Shown: in pieces, positions 10,510 to 24,500 of the stretch
How the letters are laid out: every line of letters starts with the position of its first letter
Position numbering within the stretch: the stretch's first letter is position 1
DNA from: Amyelois transitella
Lineage: Eukaryota; Arthropoda; Insecta; Lepidoptera; Pyralidae
Assembly (NCBI RefSeq): GCF_032362555.1
Contig: NC_083523.1
Location: forward strand, 9,337,501-9,401,500
Length of the DNA stretch: 64,000 nt
Reading direction: 5' to 3'
Translations under genes and position numbers: made by a program
Notes under the pieces: generated by a model
What the model was told of the DNA's origin: nothing
What the model saw: only the letters and a program-made list of their open reading frames with translations
Databases searched by the model: none

Positions 10510-13500
10510 TCAGTGGGCCTCTCGCGACCGCTCTCCTTTGGGTTTTCTGCCGCGTTTCTTCCCAGACTGAGTGACTCCCGCGAGGGCCATCCCCGCTCGC
10601 TTCGTCACACAAGTTTTGCAAAACCAATCTTCTGTAGAACTAGGTTCTTCTCTGATCCCCACGCATATCCAGTGATACCAGAAGTCACAGCCGTCGCAGC
10701 CGATCATCGGCGAGCCGTTATCGGGCCGGCCACAAGGCGGGCAAATCCAGATCTGATTGCCCTGCTCGTCTACATAATACGGCGTGGGTAATGGCTTCTC
10801 CGTCGCCACTGGTGCGGGCGTCGGGGGCAACGGTTCTTCCGATATCGATACGTCGTCATCGAAACTCTCAACGTTGCCTTTCTTCGACAGCGGCTTTATC
10901 AGAATCCTCTTGTACTTCGAATGGCTAGAAGGCGGGTGATTCTTTCTCGTGGGTGAACTACCGCCCGCCGGCGGCGACGCTTGCCCCTCGGTTTCCGAGA
11001 CGTGATTGTGTTTCGAGTGTTTCGGTTTCGGCGGCCGCGTCACCAGCGCCGATATCTGCGCGAGTTCCGGCGACCGGCTGTGCTCACGAGAAACGATCTC
11101 CTGCTTCGGCGAACTCACATCTTCGTCCTTTTTGACGATCGGTTTGATGTTCAGTTTGAAGATGTCGGGCGAGCTCGGCGGCATCGGGGAGTTGGAGTTG
11201 GACGAGTTCAGTTTCAACGTGAGCTTCGGCACCAAGCCGTCGGCGGCTTTCTCTCGTTTCTTCTCCTTTTTCTCTTTCTTAATTTTATCCTTCAGCTCTT
11301 TCATCTCGGATTTCTCCTCCTTTTCCCGTTTCTTCTCTGACTTTTCCTTACTCTTATCCTTTTTATCTTTCTTCTTCTTGATTTTGATTCCATCTTTGTC
11401 CTTCTTTTCCTTTTTATGTGACTTATCTTTCTTTCTTTCTGTTTCTGGATCTTTGTCTTGTTCAGGTTCTGGCGCGGGTTCTACTTTAACAGGTTCTGGT
11501 TTGGGTTCTGGCGCGGGAGGAGGCTCAGGTGTTCTGACGCGGACCGGCACTGGCATCGGTCGTGGCGGCGACGACCTCACTGGCTCGCTCTTAGGAGGGT
11601 TTAACTCTATCGTTATATCAGGTTGAACGATAGGCATTTTGAATAGATTCGATTTATGTTCTTTATGCGATTTCTTGTGTTTCTGCAAGATATTTGGAAT
11701 GGTAAGAGATTTGTGTTTATCGTGGCGATCTTTCTCTCGCGAGTTTTGAGACTTGTGCATCCCCCGGTCTTCGTCGTTATCGACAGGAATTACCTCTAAG
11801 CTCGGGCGCCGTAGCATTGAAGGGATTTTCATCGATCTCGAACTATGAGGAAAGTTGCCCATGGGCATGAGAGGGTTGGGCAAACCTTGTCCCAAATTTC
11901 CTGGTAAGAAAGCTGGATTTGAAAGCCCACCTAAAGCAAATGGATTTGACAATAAATTGGGTGGCGCTAGGCCCCGTAATGCAGGATTATTGGCTAAGCC
12001 GTAGAAGTCTGCTCCAGGTATGAGGCCAGGGTTAGGTATTAACCCAGGCCCAGGCATCAAGCCTCTATTAGGGGCCATGCCTGGAAAGAATGGAAATCCA
12101 GGTGGAAACTGTGGTAATTTTTCCTTTTTGCTCTTTGAAGGTTTACTATTAGGTATTTTTACATTTTGCTTCTCCATTTGGGCCATCTCTAGCGCTAGTT
12201 GCTGTTGCTGTTTCTTCAACAGCTTGGCTTCGAGTTTAGCAGCTTTATCCTTCTTATCTTTGTGCTTCTTTTCTTTCTTTATTTTTGGACTCACACTAGC
12301 TATTTCTTTGGGGAAAGGTACTTGCAAAGATTTGTTTATTGATATACTAGGGCGAGGTTCCGAGTGCGTTTTGTTTTGGTGCGCGTGCGTGGGCGGGACT
12401 AAGTCCATAGAGTCTTCATCAATGCTTATTACTTCATTAGTTCTTAAATCCATAACTTTAGACAAATCTACAGCACTATTATCATTATTATTAACAACTA
12501 AATCTGATTTCACTCTTATACTTTCATGGGATCTATTATCGATAGAATTTTCGTGTGCAGAATTTTGCAACCTTGAGATCATGGGGTCAGACTGTGATTT
12601 GTCTGCAACAACCTCTGGAGTGCTTCTATCTTCTTTTGATTTGTTCGATATTCTTTTAAATATATTAATTTTTGATCTATCTGGTTGAGAAGCTAACTTC
12701 TCTTCTTCGTCAATAACCTCTTTCTTGATTTCTGTTTCAGGCATTAATGGGTTTTTATGAAGGGGCGCTGAGACAAGTGGTGATTTTGATATTGGTATTT
12801 TTCGTGGAACAGGTATAGAATCTTCTGCCATAAAACTTCTAGATGACACAGGGGATGGTGGATCCAACGGCTCCTGCTTAATGACTGGCCTGATAGGTTC
12901 TGGAACTGGCAATGGTCTTGATGGAGGAGGCATTGTATTCTTTACAGGTGGCGGCATCACAGGCTTGGGCAGGTGTGCCAAGGGTTTTGGCGCCGGCATT
13001 GTTACATGATTATGATGTGTCGGATGAACATCTCTGCCCTTCATTGGATATCCAGGTGGATGCTTATTAATTATTTTACTATCCTTAGACTTACTACTTT
13101 CACTCTTATGACTTTTATCTTTTCGTTTACTCTTCATAATTTTACCATTCAATAACTTTTTCTTCTTAGATTTCTTATCACTTTTGTCTAATATTGGTTC
13201 TTTCATAGGATTAGAATGATGCGAGTTTGGTTTGTGTTTGTCGATGTGTTTCTCTGAAACAATTGTTGGTGGACGAGCCTCTGGCAGCTTGCCCTCCCGG
13301 GCAGGGGACAGGAAGCCAGACATGGTCATCATTACACTACTAATTTCTCTTGTTCTTTCCTCCTCGTCCAAGCGTATCTTCGGTCTCTTGCTATTTGGTA
13401 ATGACACAGGGTCAATGGGCCTTTTGAATATATCTTTTTGTTTCTCTGGACTGTCAGTGACTGATATCTCCGGGCTTGCGCATGTGTTGTGGTTGTCAAT

Positions 13501-13956
13501 GCCATTTTGTTGGATTTCGACCGTCCCTGCAACAGCAGGTGTGTCTCTTTCCTTCTCCGGGTACATAGGAGGGAGATGTTCATGAACATGCATTGGCCTT
13601 GTGACAACTTCATGACTGCCAGGTTTGAGGAAATTCAAATTAGATTCCTTGGGTTTGGGAAACTTCTCTGTAGTGACGGGCGGCGGCACCGGCGGCACAC
13701 AACGCGTGTACTCTGCGAGCTCGGGCAACTGAACTTGTAAATCACGAAATACTAATCCTAAATCATGTAAATTTGGTTCAGTCCTATTAAATTGTTCGGC
13801 GTATCTACTAGCTTGTGTACCAAGTGACTGAATGTACTTTTCCAACACATGCACCAAAATGTCCAAAGGTGTGGAGTTTATACCGTTCCATCCTATTGTT
13901 TGGCATATTTGCGCAACATTCCTTCGAAGTATCTCTCGGGCGTACGCCTCTGACAT
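10510..13956 (-). CDS. TAF3: TFIID subunit 3 (TAF3) with histone fold and PHD finger
   Basis: One long exon. I place the start at ATG 13956 (MSEAYAREILRRNVAQICQT, 1148 residues), because animal TAF3 begins at this point and because GTTTGTTCCAG just upstream is a good 3' splice site. The frame stays open to ATG 13986 (1158 residues), so the longer start is the alternative if transcription is unspliced there. Residues about 1-85 form the Bromo_TP-type histone fold that pairs with TAF10 in TFIID. The middle is a long disordered region with Lys/Glu-rich stretches, a short poly-Gln, and Pro-rich patches. A C-terminal PHD finger (about 1069-1118) has C4HC3 ligands C1072, C1075, C1087, C1090, H1095, C1098, C1113 and C1116. 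In this family it reads H3K4me3 at promoters. The last residues (KKRGRKPKGER) are basic and AT-hook-like. Insect orthologues are also called BIP2. Confidence 0.95.
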   Translation of the reverse strand: MSEAYAREILRRNVAQICQTIGWNGINSTPLDILVHVLEKYIQSLGTQASRYAEQFNRTEPNLHDLGLVFRDLQVQLPELAEYTRCVPPVPPPVTTEKFPKPKESNLNFLKPGSHEVVTRPMHVHEHLPPMYPEKERDTPAVAGTVEIQQNGIDNHNTCASPEISVTDSPEKQKDIFKRPIDPVSLPNSKRPKIRLDEEERTREISSVMMTMSGFLSPAREGKLPEARPPTIVSEKHIDKHKPNSHHSNPMKEPILDKSDKKSKKKKLLNGKIMKSKRKDKSHKSESSKSKDSKIINKHPPGYPMKGRDVHPTHHNHVTMPAPKPLAHLPKPVMPPPVKNTMPPPSRPLPVPEPIRPVIKQEPLDPPSPVSSRSFMAEDSIPVPRKIPISKSPLVSAPLHKNPLMPETEIKKEVIDEEEKLASQPDRSKINIFKRISNKSKEDRSTPEVVADKSQSDPMISRLQNSAHENSIDNRSHESIRVKSDLVVNNNDNSAVDLSKVMDLRTNEVISIDEDSMDLVPPTHAHQNKTHSEPRPSISINKSLQVPFPKEIASVSPKIKKEKKHKDKKDKAAKLEAKLLKKQQQQLALEMAQMEKQNVKIPNSKPSKSKKEKLPQFPPGFPFFPGMAPNRGLMPGPGLIPNPGLIPGADFYGLANNPALRGLAPPNLLSNPFALGGLSNPAFLPGNLGQGLPNPLMPMGNFPHSSRSMKIPSMLRRPSLEVIPVDNDEDRGMHKSQNSREKDRHDKHKSLTIPNILQKHKKSHKEHKSNLFKMPIVQPDITIELNPPKSEPVRSSPPRPMPVPVRVRTPEPPPAPEPKPEPVKVEPAPEPEQDKDPETERKKDKSHKKEKKDKDGIKIKKKKDKKDKSKEKSEKKREKEEKSEMKELKDKIKKEKKEKKREKAADGLVPKLTLKLNSSNSNSPMPPSSPDIFKLNIKPIVKKDEDVSSPKQEIVSREHSRSPELAQISALVTRPPKPKHSKHNHVSETEGQASPPAGGSSPTRKNHPPSSHSKYKRILIKPLSKKGNVESFDDDVSISEEPLPPTPAPVATEKPLPTPYYVDEQGNQIWICPPCGRPDNGSPMIGCDGCDFWYHWICVGIREEPSSTEDWFCKTCVTKRAGMALAGVTQSGKKRGRKPKGERSREAH

Positions 13957-15570
13957 TATTACACCAAAGTTATCTGGAACAAACATAATACACCATCAGA
14001 AAGACATCCAATTCCATTTAAATGAGTAGGCGAAATGTAAAAATTCGAGATGAACACTCTCACATATCCACTGGATCATGTTACCAGCGATAGCATAGCT
14101 AAAACAGCAATTCTCATGATTTTCATACCTGCAAGTGTCTAGTAGTACAGAGACGTGAATACGAACAGGTGGAAACTTCGAACTTGGAACACACATGTAT
14201 GCGTTAATCGATTCTTTAAGAGTCACAGGTAATTTATATAAACACAAAAATCAGTTTCCGTGCAAAATAATGATGTGTTTACGTAAAAACTTCTTAGCAT
14301 TCTAAAAACACAGTACCCCGTGCGCCATGATTGCATTTTGGGTTGTCAATGTTCAGTGTTGCCAACTAATACCGTAGAATGGCGGTATCCACGGGTTGCG
14401 TTCAGAAAGATAAATATGTATCATTAACAAACTATTTTATTATAAAGTAAGAAAACTTTTTAAACTGAACTTAAATTTGTGTGGTTCCCGGCACCAATAC
14501 AAAAAGAATAGGACCATTACATCTCTTTCCCATGGATGTCGGAAAAGGCGACTAAGGGATAGGCTTACAAACTTGGAATTCTTTTTAGGCGATGGGTTAG
14601 CAACCTGTCATTATTTGAATCTCAATTCTATCATTAAGCCAAATAGCTGAACGTGGCCATTCAGTCTTTTCAGGACTGTTGGCTCTGTCTACCCCGCAAG
14701 GGATATAGACGTGACCATATGTATGTACCTATGTTTGTACTTAAATTTGGGCCGGATATTTTTTTTAATTTTTAATTTAATTTGCATTTGATGTTTATTA
14801 TACTAACATAATATTAATATGTATATTCTTGTCGAAAATTTGTACTAATTTATCAATCCATCAATATTCTCTTTCAGTGAACTGACACATACATCCACAC
14901 ACACAGACACACAAACACATTTGTAACTTATCTCCCTTTTACATCGAGGGTTAAGCTAAGAATACTCTCGATTAAACTATTATTATTCTTTATCAATAAT
15001 CTTCTTGAGTATATTCGCCGAAATTCGATATTCTTTTACCAATTTCTATACGCACCATTTTTAAATGGCTCAACCCCAAACATATTAATTATAAAGCAGT
15101 CAAGACATATTTTTGTATGTGTTTATCTCGTGATAATATACACTTTATCACTTTAACTCTTAAGACATTTTTGTATGTTCTACTTTTTACCATTACGCTT
15201 GATTTAACAAAGTAGAAGGTAGATTAAATTATTACTTGTAGAAGCCAAAAGGTACCATATTCGTAAATAAAAACCGATATAAGAGTAGGTTTAAACATCA
15301 CTACGTAGATTTTGACAGTTTGTCAAAACTGCAAATGGATGTCGGTCAGCGATGTGCTTTTTTTGCAGAAAGAATTTCAAGATTCACGCGTTTTGTACAA
15401 AAATGAAATGATTTTAGCTCGTCAACGCCAATTAAACGACAATATATTCTCAAATAAAAAGTATAAAGTGATTATTGAGTAGTTTTCTCTTTCTGTGATA
15501 TCTGAAGTTGGGACTTGGAAGTAACTTTGTATTGCCTTACCGTTTGTGGTGTTGTTTGGAAATATTTAAA
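13957..15570. promoter_or_regulatory. Divergent promoter region TAF3/GTF2H1
   Basis: 1.6 kb between the divergent starts. A full SINE-B sits in the middle (14479-14728). On the GTF2H1 side lies a perfect inverted repeat, TTTTGACA GTT TGTCAAAA (15310-15328), about 245 bases before the ATG; a TGTCAA is at 14344-14349 on the TAF3 side. TAF3 probably has a 5' UTR exon here, given the acceptor just before its ATG. Confidence 0.45.
14479..14728 (+). repeat. SINE-B copy between TAF3 and GTF2H1
   Basis: Head GTGTGGTTCCCGGCACC, tail GACGTGACCATATGTATG. It separates the two promoter halves. Confidence 0.9.
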
Positions 15571-18500
15571 ATGACGACGTCTTCAGAGGACGTTCTGCTA
15601 AGCGTAGGTCATGTTAGGTACAAGAAGGGTGATGGAACTTTATATGTTATGAACCAGAGATTAGCATGGATGCTTGAGAATCGAGATACAGTGGCTGTTT
15701 CCCACAAATATGCGGACATCAAAAGTAAGTTCACTTAAAAACGTTTTCTGACTATTACCATACAACACACACTACAACACTTGTCTCAATATTGTTATTA
15801 CATTGCTTATACAATTTTATGTTGAGCGACTTCTAAACTTAGTATATTTTATATCTCTAAAAACCAGTGTAATTGTGGCTCTCACTGCAAACTATAGCAC
15901 ATTCTGCTATCGTGCCCAAGGAACTCAAGCATCAGCTCCATAGTAAACCAACTCATACATGGCTATCTGAGTCAGTCAAATATATCTATTGACAAAAAGG
16001 AGAAGATAAAACCTTCAGACCATGTTCAAATTCTTAAAGGCGCTTCATTCTTAAGGTTAAGCATAAAATTGAGTGATTGAGAGATCATTTGGCTAAGAGT
16101 CAGTTCATGTTAGATATTAAAGCAAGACTTAGAACCAGGACTAAAAAATAACGGTTCTATACCAATATTTTAAAGTTCTTTTGATTTTGTTACCTGGGTA
16201 CCTGTTCTAGATAAGTTACGGTACCTCATTAAGGTACATTAATAGAGGTCACTAGACATAAAGTTCAGTCATAAAATAGAACAACATAGCTTTGTAAATC
16301 TTTGTGAATAATGACAAAATAATATGGCGGCCTCTGTGGTGCAGCGGTAATACGCTTGTCTGTGACACCGGAGGTCCCGGGTTCGAATTCCGGCCAGGGC
16401 ATGATGAGAAACAAACTTTCTCTGATTGGACTGAGTCTGGGATGTTTATCAATCTAAGTATGTATTATAAATATAGTATCGTTGAGTTAGTATCTCATTA
16501 CACAAGTAACAAACTTACTTCGAGGCTAACTCAATCTGTGTAATTAATCCCGTATATATTTACTAGAGGCCGCCCGCGACTTCGTCCGCATGGAAACCCT
16601 ATCAATCCCGCGGGAACTCTGGGATAAAAAGTAGCCTATGTGTTATTCTGGGTCTTCAGCTACCTACATACCAAATTTCATGGTAATCGGTTCAGTAGTT
16701 TTTGCATGAAAGAGTAACAAACATCCATACAAACTTTCGCCTTTATAATAGTAGTAGGATATCGACGGTCCCAGTATGCTTGTCTGGTACGTACTGATAG
16801 TACATCTGGTATTACATAATGTTTAATGGTACAGGTATAAAAAATATCAGCATTGTATAAAAGGAAGTTTTAAGATTGTAGTACTTCATACTTTCAATTG
16901 CCTTAATGTGTTTGTTTTCTTTCACTGCTAGAGTTTTAGTTGGCCAATCAAACCAATTTATTTGAAGAGCAATTGATACATGGCTGTGGAAGCCATTGTA
17001 TGTAAGATGATTGTAATCCATAAGTTTCTTTTTCGACACAGCGCAAAAGATCTCACCAGCTGGTAAACCAAAGGTCCAGTTACAAGTAGTCCTCCATGAC
17101 GGGACATGTTCCACGTTTCACTTCGTCAACCCAGCCGGTGCAGAAGCCCAGGCTAAAGACAGAGATCAGGTGAAGATGTTGCTACAGGATCTCTTGCCGA
17201 AGTTCAAGAGGCAAATTGATGGAGAATTAGAAATGAAATCTAGGTGAGGGGTTTGTCTTTGATTTATCTACCATTTTGCTAAAGGTTAAATAAATTTAGA
17301 AAAAGAAATTTATTTAGGTTAAAGAATAAATGCAGTGGAAATGAGAGCGTTAAGGAGTATGATGGGTGTGAAATTGAGTGACAGGATAAGGAACAGCGTG
17401 ATAAGGGAATGTTGTGATGTGAAAGAAGATGTAGTTACAGGAATAGAAAAGGGTATGTTAAGATGGTTCGGTCATGTGGAGAGGATGAATGAAAGCAGGT
17501 TGACTAAGCAGATATACAAGGAGAGTGTGGAGGGAAAGTTCGGAGTGGGAAGACCTAGACGAACGTATCTTGATCAAATTAAGGACGTCCTGGTAAAGGG
17601 TCAGGTCAAAAGTACCCGAAACCGCCGAGCTTGTATGAAGAGAGTTATGAATGTGGACGAAGCGAAAGAAGTATGCAGAGATCGTGGCAAGTGGAAAGAG
17701 GTAGTCTCTGCCTACCCCTCCGGGAAAGAGGCGTGATTTTATGTATGTATGTATGTATGTATGTTGCTAAAGGTTCTCTTTTTACAAAAGTAATCATTCA
17801 ATAACTTTTGTTTGCCAGTCAGCCAAGGCCTCCATCTTTTCCATTCCTTCGGCCCTCTGCACCATATTGTTATATTTATTTTTATAAATAGGTTTGAAGG
17901 AAATTAAAGGTAACCAGAGATCATTCCTACATATCTAATATATGAATACAAAAATCGTAACAGACCACAATACTATGATTTTTGTTCTGTATACATACAT
18001 ATAGTCATGTCTACATCCTTTGCATGGTAGATAGAGCCAACAGTCTGGAAATGACTGAAGGCCAAATTCAGTTGTATGGCTTAATAGTGGAATTGAGATT
18101 CAAATAATGACAGGTTGCTAGCCCGTCGCCTAATAGGAGAGCCCAAGTTTATTAGCCTATCCATTAGTCTTCTATGAAAAAGATGGAGTGGCGGTGGATT
18201 TCTGTAAAATATAACTTTTCTACGGTCTGCACCGGTTTTTGTAAAATTGAATCTGTTACATGGAAGGCCCTTCCATTCGCAAATGTAATTTTCCTATGAA
18301 TTTTTTAAGTGGGAAACTCAGACCTGCTTATATAGGAAATTAAAGTTTCTTCACTCATTATATATTTCTCGTTTTGATTACAGGTTATTATCCCTTCACC
18401 CATCATTGAAGCATTTATATGAAGACTTGGTGATATCCAAGGTGATAAGTAGTGAGGAATATTGGAATACACCCACGCTTAAACAATATACAGACTCCAA

Positions 18501-21500
18501 TAATATTAAACAGGAAGCAGGTATTATTATACATTGACTAAATAAGCTATTAATTTAATTAATTTATACAGGACAAATTACCAGAAGGAATGGCTTGACC
18601 CATTCTCATGAAATTTTGTGAGCATATTGAGTAGGTCTGAGAATCGGCCAACATCTATTTTCCTTACCCCTTAGTGATAAGGGTTGTCCACCCTTTTTTT
18701 CTTTTTTTAGTAGAAATTACTTAAAATTATATGGCAAAACAACGTTTGCCAGGAGAGCTACTATAATACATAAGTGACAAATAACACAGTTTGAGTTAGC
18801 CTCGAAGTAAGTTCGAGACTTGTGTTACAGATACGAACTCAACGATACTATATTTTTTAATAAATACTTGTATACAGATAAACATCCAAAACCCAGGCCA
18901 ATCAGAAAAAGTTCTTTTCTCTTCATGCCCTGGCCGGGATTCGGGACCCGGGATCTCCGGTGTCATAGACAAGCGTACTACCGCTGCGCCACAGACGCCG
19001 TCAAAATATTAATTCTATTATTAAAAGGCAAAAAAAAAAAAAGTATAGGACCACTTCATCTTGTTCCCATAGATGTCGTAAAAGGCAACTAAAGAATAGG
19101 CTTATAAACTTGGGATTCTTCTTTTAGGCGATGGGCTAGCGACTCGTCACTATTTGAATCTCAATTCTATCATTAAGCCAAACAGCTGAACGTGGCCTAT
19201 CAGTCTTTTCAAGACTGTTACCTCTGTCTACCCCGTAAGGGATAAAGACGTGATCATATGTATGTATGTAACAGTTTTAACCAAATTTCCCAGGTGTATC
19301 AGGAGCGTTTTTAGCCGACATCCAACCTCAAACGGATGGCTGCAACGGTCTCAAATACAACCTGACTCAGGACATAATAGATGCTATATTCAAAACGTAT
19401 CCGGCTGTGAGGAAGAAACACATAGACTACGTGCCCAGTAAGATGACAGAAGCTGAGTTCTGGACCAAATTCTTTCAGTCACATTATTTTCACAGGTATT
19501 ATTCTATCATTAAACCAAACAGCTGAACGTGGCCTATCAGCCTTTCAAGATAGTTGGCTCTGTCTAGCCTGCAAGGGATATAGACGTGATTATATTATGT
19601 GCCGTTTGGTTCCCGGCACCAATAAAAAAAGAATAGGACCACTCCATCTCGTTCCCATGGATGTTGTAAAAGGCGACTAAAGCGATAGGCTTATAAACTT
19701 GGGATTCTTCTTTTAGGCGATGGGCTAGTAACCCGTCACTATTTGAATCTCAATTCTATCATTATGCCAGACAGCTGAACGTGGCCTATCAGAATTTTCA
19801 AGACTGTTGGCTCTGTCTACCCCGTAAAGGATAAAGACGTGATCATATGTATGTATGTTATATGGATCGATAATTCGGCTGGACCGCCACCAAAGGGAAG
19901 ATCTTCCACCAGGCTAGGTGTGATGCCTGGGGAACCGCGCGACCTACAATGTTGTGTTGAGGGTTATATATACGCTCAAATCCGTGAAATCTTTGCTTGC
20001 GCGATTAAGGCTCTTCGCTGTTTTTGGCTGATGATTTTTTGTTGCTATTTGTAGCGTACAGATGTCGCCACACATGTATAATTATAATTAGAATAGATTT
20101 ATTTTCAAAATTTGGTTACAACATATCACTTTTTGACGTCACAACACTTATATCTCATCATAACTACTGCCGCTTCCAAAGCGCACGTGTGCAACAAGAA
20201 GTAGCGGCGGAACAAACTACACTGCAGCATTGCACCGCAATAATGTTTGTTGCAGAGACCGCATAGCCTCCTCTTCGAGTAAGGACCTTTTCGGGGAGTG
20301 CGCCAAGATGGACGACCACGCCATTGCGTCCGCCATGAGGCACACCACTTTGGATCTGTCAGTGAGTGAAATACATATAAATAAATAAATATAAATATAT
20401 ACGGGACAAATTACACTGATTGAGTTAGCCTCGAAGTAAGTTCGAAACTTGTGTTACGAGATACTATATTTTTATAATAAATACTTATATAGATAAACAT
20501 CCAAGACCCAGGCCAATCAGAAAAAGTTCTTTTCTCATCATGCCCTCGCCGGGATTCGAACCCGGGACCTCCGGTATCGCAGACAAGCGTACTACCGCTG
20601 AACCACAGAGGCCGTCGACATACATACATATGGTCACGACTATATCCCTTGCGGGGTAGACAGAGCCGACTGTCTTGAAAAGACTGTGGAATGGCCGCGT
20701 TCAGCTGTTTGGCTTAATGATAGAATTGAGATTCAAATAGTGACAGGTTGATAGCCCATCGCCTAAAAAAGAATCTCAAGTTTGTAAGCCTATCCCTTAG
20801 TCGCCTTTTACGACATACATGGGAAAGGGATGGAGTGGTCCTATTATTTTTTCTATTGGTGCCGGGAACCACACGGCACAAATCCAAATATGTATAAACA
20901 TAAATATACATACATACATATGGTCACGTCTATATCCCTTGCGGGGTAGACAGAGCCAACAGTCTTGAATAGACTAAGTGGCCGCGTTCAGTTGTTTGGC
21001 TTAATGATAGAATTGAGATTCAAATAGTGACAGGTTGATAGCCCATCGCCTAAAAAAGAACCCCAAGAAATATATCACATACATACATACATAAAATCAC
21101 GCCTCTTTCCCGAAGGTGTAGGCAGAGACTACCTCTTTCCACTTGCCACGATCTCTGCATACTTCCTTCGCTTCATCCACATTCATAACTCTCTTCATGC
21201 AAGCTCGGCGGTTTCGGGTACTCTTGACCTGACCCTTTACCAGGACGTCCTTAATTTGATCAAGATACGTTCGTCTAGGTCTTCCCACTCCAATCTTTCC
21301 CTCCACACAAATAATATATACCTATCACATACAAATCATAATTATTATTTTCAGGTAGATTTACCTCAGTTCAGCGAAACTATACCTCTACAGGAAGAGG
21401 AAACGGTGGAGCGCGACAAAACGGATAACAACTCCATACATCGCAATATGATTAAGCGGTTTAACCAACACTCCATTATGGTATGTCATAAATATAAATA

Positions 21501-24500
21501 GTAAATAAATAAATCTATACTAACATTATAAAGCTGAAGAGTTTGTTGGTTTGAACGCGCTTATCTCAGGAACTACGGGTTCGAATCGAAATAGACAATT
21601 TATCGAGAAAGGCTTTAGGCTATATAACGTTATACTGCAACTACAAGGAGCAAAGAAATAATGGAAAATGTGAAAAAACCACGCGGACGAAGTCGCCGGC
21701 ACTACTGGTAAATATATACGTGTCAAATTACACTGATTGAGTTAGCCTCAAAGTAAGTTCGAGACTTGTGTTATGAGATACTAACTCAACGATACTATAT
21801 TTTATAATGAATACTTATATAGATAAACATCCAAGACCCAGGCCAATCAGATCGTTTCTCATCATGCCCTGGCCGGGATTCGAACCCGGTACCTCCGGTG
21901 TCACAGACAAGCGCACTACCGCTGCGCCACACAGGTCGTCAAATAAAATTCTCGTGTCACAATGTTGGTTCCCGTACTCCTCCGAAACGGCTTGACAGAT
22001 TCTCATGAAATTTTGTGAGCATATTGAATAGGTCTGAGAATCGGCCAACATCTATTTTTCATAGAGGGTTGTCTACACTCAACATTTTTTTAACAAGAAA
22101 TTACTTTAAAAAAATATTTATATGGCAAAACAACGTTTGCCGTTGACAGCTAGTAAAATATATAAGTGACAAATTACACAGATTGAGTTAGCCTCGAAGT
22201 AAGTTCGAGACTTGTGTTACGAGATACTAACTTAACGATACTATATTTCTTAATGATAATATGATAATTAATAATAAAGTGCCGTGTGGTTACCGGCACC
22301 AATAAAAAAAAAGAATAGGACTACTCCATCTCTTTCCCATGGATGTCGTTTAATGCGACTAAGGGATAGGCTTATAAACTTGGAATTCTTCTTTTAGGCG
22401 ATTGACTAGCAACCTGTCACTATTTGAATCTCAATTCTATCATTAAGCCGGACAGATGAACGTGGCCTATCAGTCTTTTCAAGATTGTTGGCTCTGTCTA
22501 CCCCGCAAGGTATATAGACGTGATTATATGTATGTATGTATTATATTATTAAGCCAAACAGCTGAACGCGGCCTTTGTCTTTTCAAGACTGTTGGCTCTG
22601 TCTACCCCGCAAGGAATATAGACGTGATTGTACGAGTATGTATGTTTGTATGTATTTATATTCATTTCAGGTGCTCAAAGCTAGTCAAAAAACAAATAGT
22701 AATAATAATAACACGAACAACAATAGCAGTAAGACAAACAATAACAAAGTGATCGAGAACGGCGTCAAACAAACGAACGGAGAAAACAAAGAACACGGGG
22801 AACCGCCGCCGGAGAAGAAGCGCAGGATACTGGAGAAGATACATTACGAAGATCTAGTGGAAAGCGGCGAGGATCGAGATGTGCAAGAGTTGAAATTGTC
22901 CAAAGTGAGTGATTTTTATGTTACATTTATTTGTTTTTATCTGCCGTGCGGTTCCCGGCACCGTTACAAAAAAGAATAGGATCACTCCCATCTCTTTCCC
23001 ACGGATGTCGTAAAATGCGACTAAGGGATGGGCTTATAAACTTGGGATTCCTCTTTTAGGCGATGGGCCAGCAACCTGTCACTATTTGAAACTCAATTCT
23101 ATCACTAAGCCAAACAGCTGAGCGTGGCCTATCAGTCTTTTCTAGACTGGTGGCTCTGTCTACCCCGCTGGGGATATAGACGTAATCATATGTATGTATG
23201 TTTATTTATCTCTATTCTGTCATTAGGCATTTAACAGCTGAACGCGGCCTGCCAGTCTTTAAAAGACTGCTGGCTCTGTCTACTCCGCAAGTGGTATAGA
23301 TGAGATTGTGCGAATGAATGAGGGAACACGCAAAGGTGTATTCTCTCGTCCAGATTTCTATCCTAAGTTTGGATAATTGTGAAGTTGATGTTGTTGAAGA
23401 AAATGCTGCAGTGCGGTTTGTTACCGCTGCCTTTGCACTGACGCTTTGGAGGCGGCAGTAAACTTTGCTTTAAGTATTTTTTTTGACGTCAACCAATGTT
23501 ATGAAACCAAAAGTTATGACAACTATTAAGTGATGTTTGAAATGTTCCTTAATGTACCTATAATAGTTTAAAAGTGGTACAGCTGGCCACAAAGAAAATA
23601 AAAAAGAACAAAAAAATAGAATTAAAAAAAAAAATAGAATCTTAAAAAAATTGAATTTAAAAAAAAACCGCGCATGTTACAATGTATCTAATTTAGTTCA
23701 CTTTTTAAAATGTCATACATGTTATACCTTATATTTAAAATACTAAATACTAAAAATAGAAGTTCAGTGATTTATTTCAGAAAGTGCAGTTTTAATTTAA
23801 ATCTAAACAAGTTCCGACAAAGATCAACAAATAGTTCTGTATTAAGCAAATAATGAGAATAAAAATTTAGAATTTGAATTCATATTAAAAAAATATATTC
23901 ATTACTAGCTGTGCCCGCGACTCCGTCCGCGTGGAATAGTTATTTTGGGCATCATTGAAGCCCTCAAGGATGAATAATTTTCCCCGCTTTTTTCACATAT
24001 TCCATTATTTCTTCGCTCCTAAAAGTTGCAGCGTGATGTTACATAGCCTAAATCCTCGATAAATGGTCTATTCAACGCAAATATTTTTTCAATTCGAACC
24101 AGTAGTTCCTGAGATAAGCGCGTTCAAACAAACAAACAGCTTCAGCTTTACAATATTAGTATTATACAGTTTTCATATCTTTTTGTTTCACAACATTGGT
24201 TGACGTTGAATGAATGACTTAAAATTAACATTGTGCCGTGTGGTTCCCGGCACCATTACAAAAAAGAATAGGACCACTCCATCTCTTTCCCACGGATGTC
24301 GTAAAAGGCGACTAAGGGATAGGCTTATAAACTTGGGATTCCTCTTTTAGGCGATGGGCTAGCAACCTGTCACTATTTGAATCTCAATTCTGTCTTAAGG
24401 CCAAATAGCAGCTGAACGTGGCCTATCAGTCTTTACAAGACTGTTGGCTCTGTCTACCCCGCAAGGGATATAGACGTGATTATATGTATGTAAATTAACA

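Noticed and set aside
11006-12688. Long plus-strand frames opposite TAF3 (up to 222 codons)
   Set aside because: They mirror the low-complexity Lys/Glu- and Pro-rich TAF3 codons and have no domain of their own.
13957-13986. TAF3 start at ATG 13986
   Set aside because: Family alignment starts at MSEAY (13956) and TTTGTTCCAG at 13968-13977 (minus strand) is a likely splice acceptor; kept only as an alternative.
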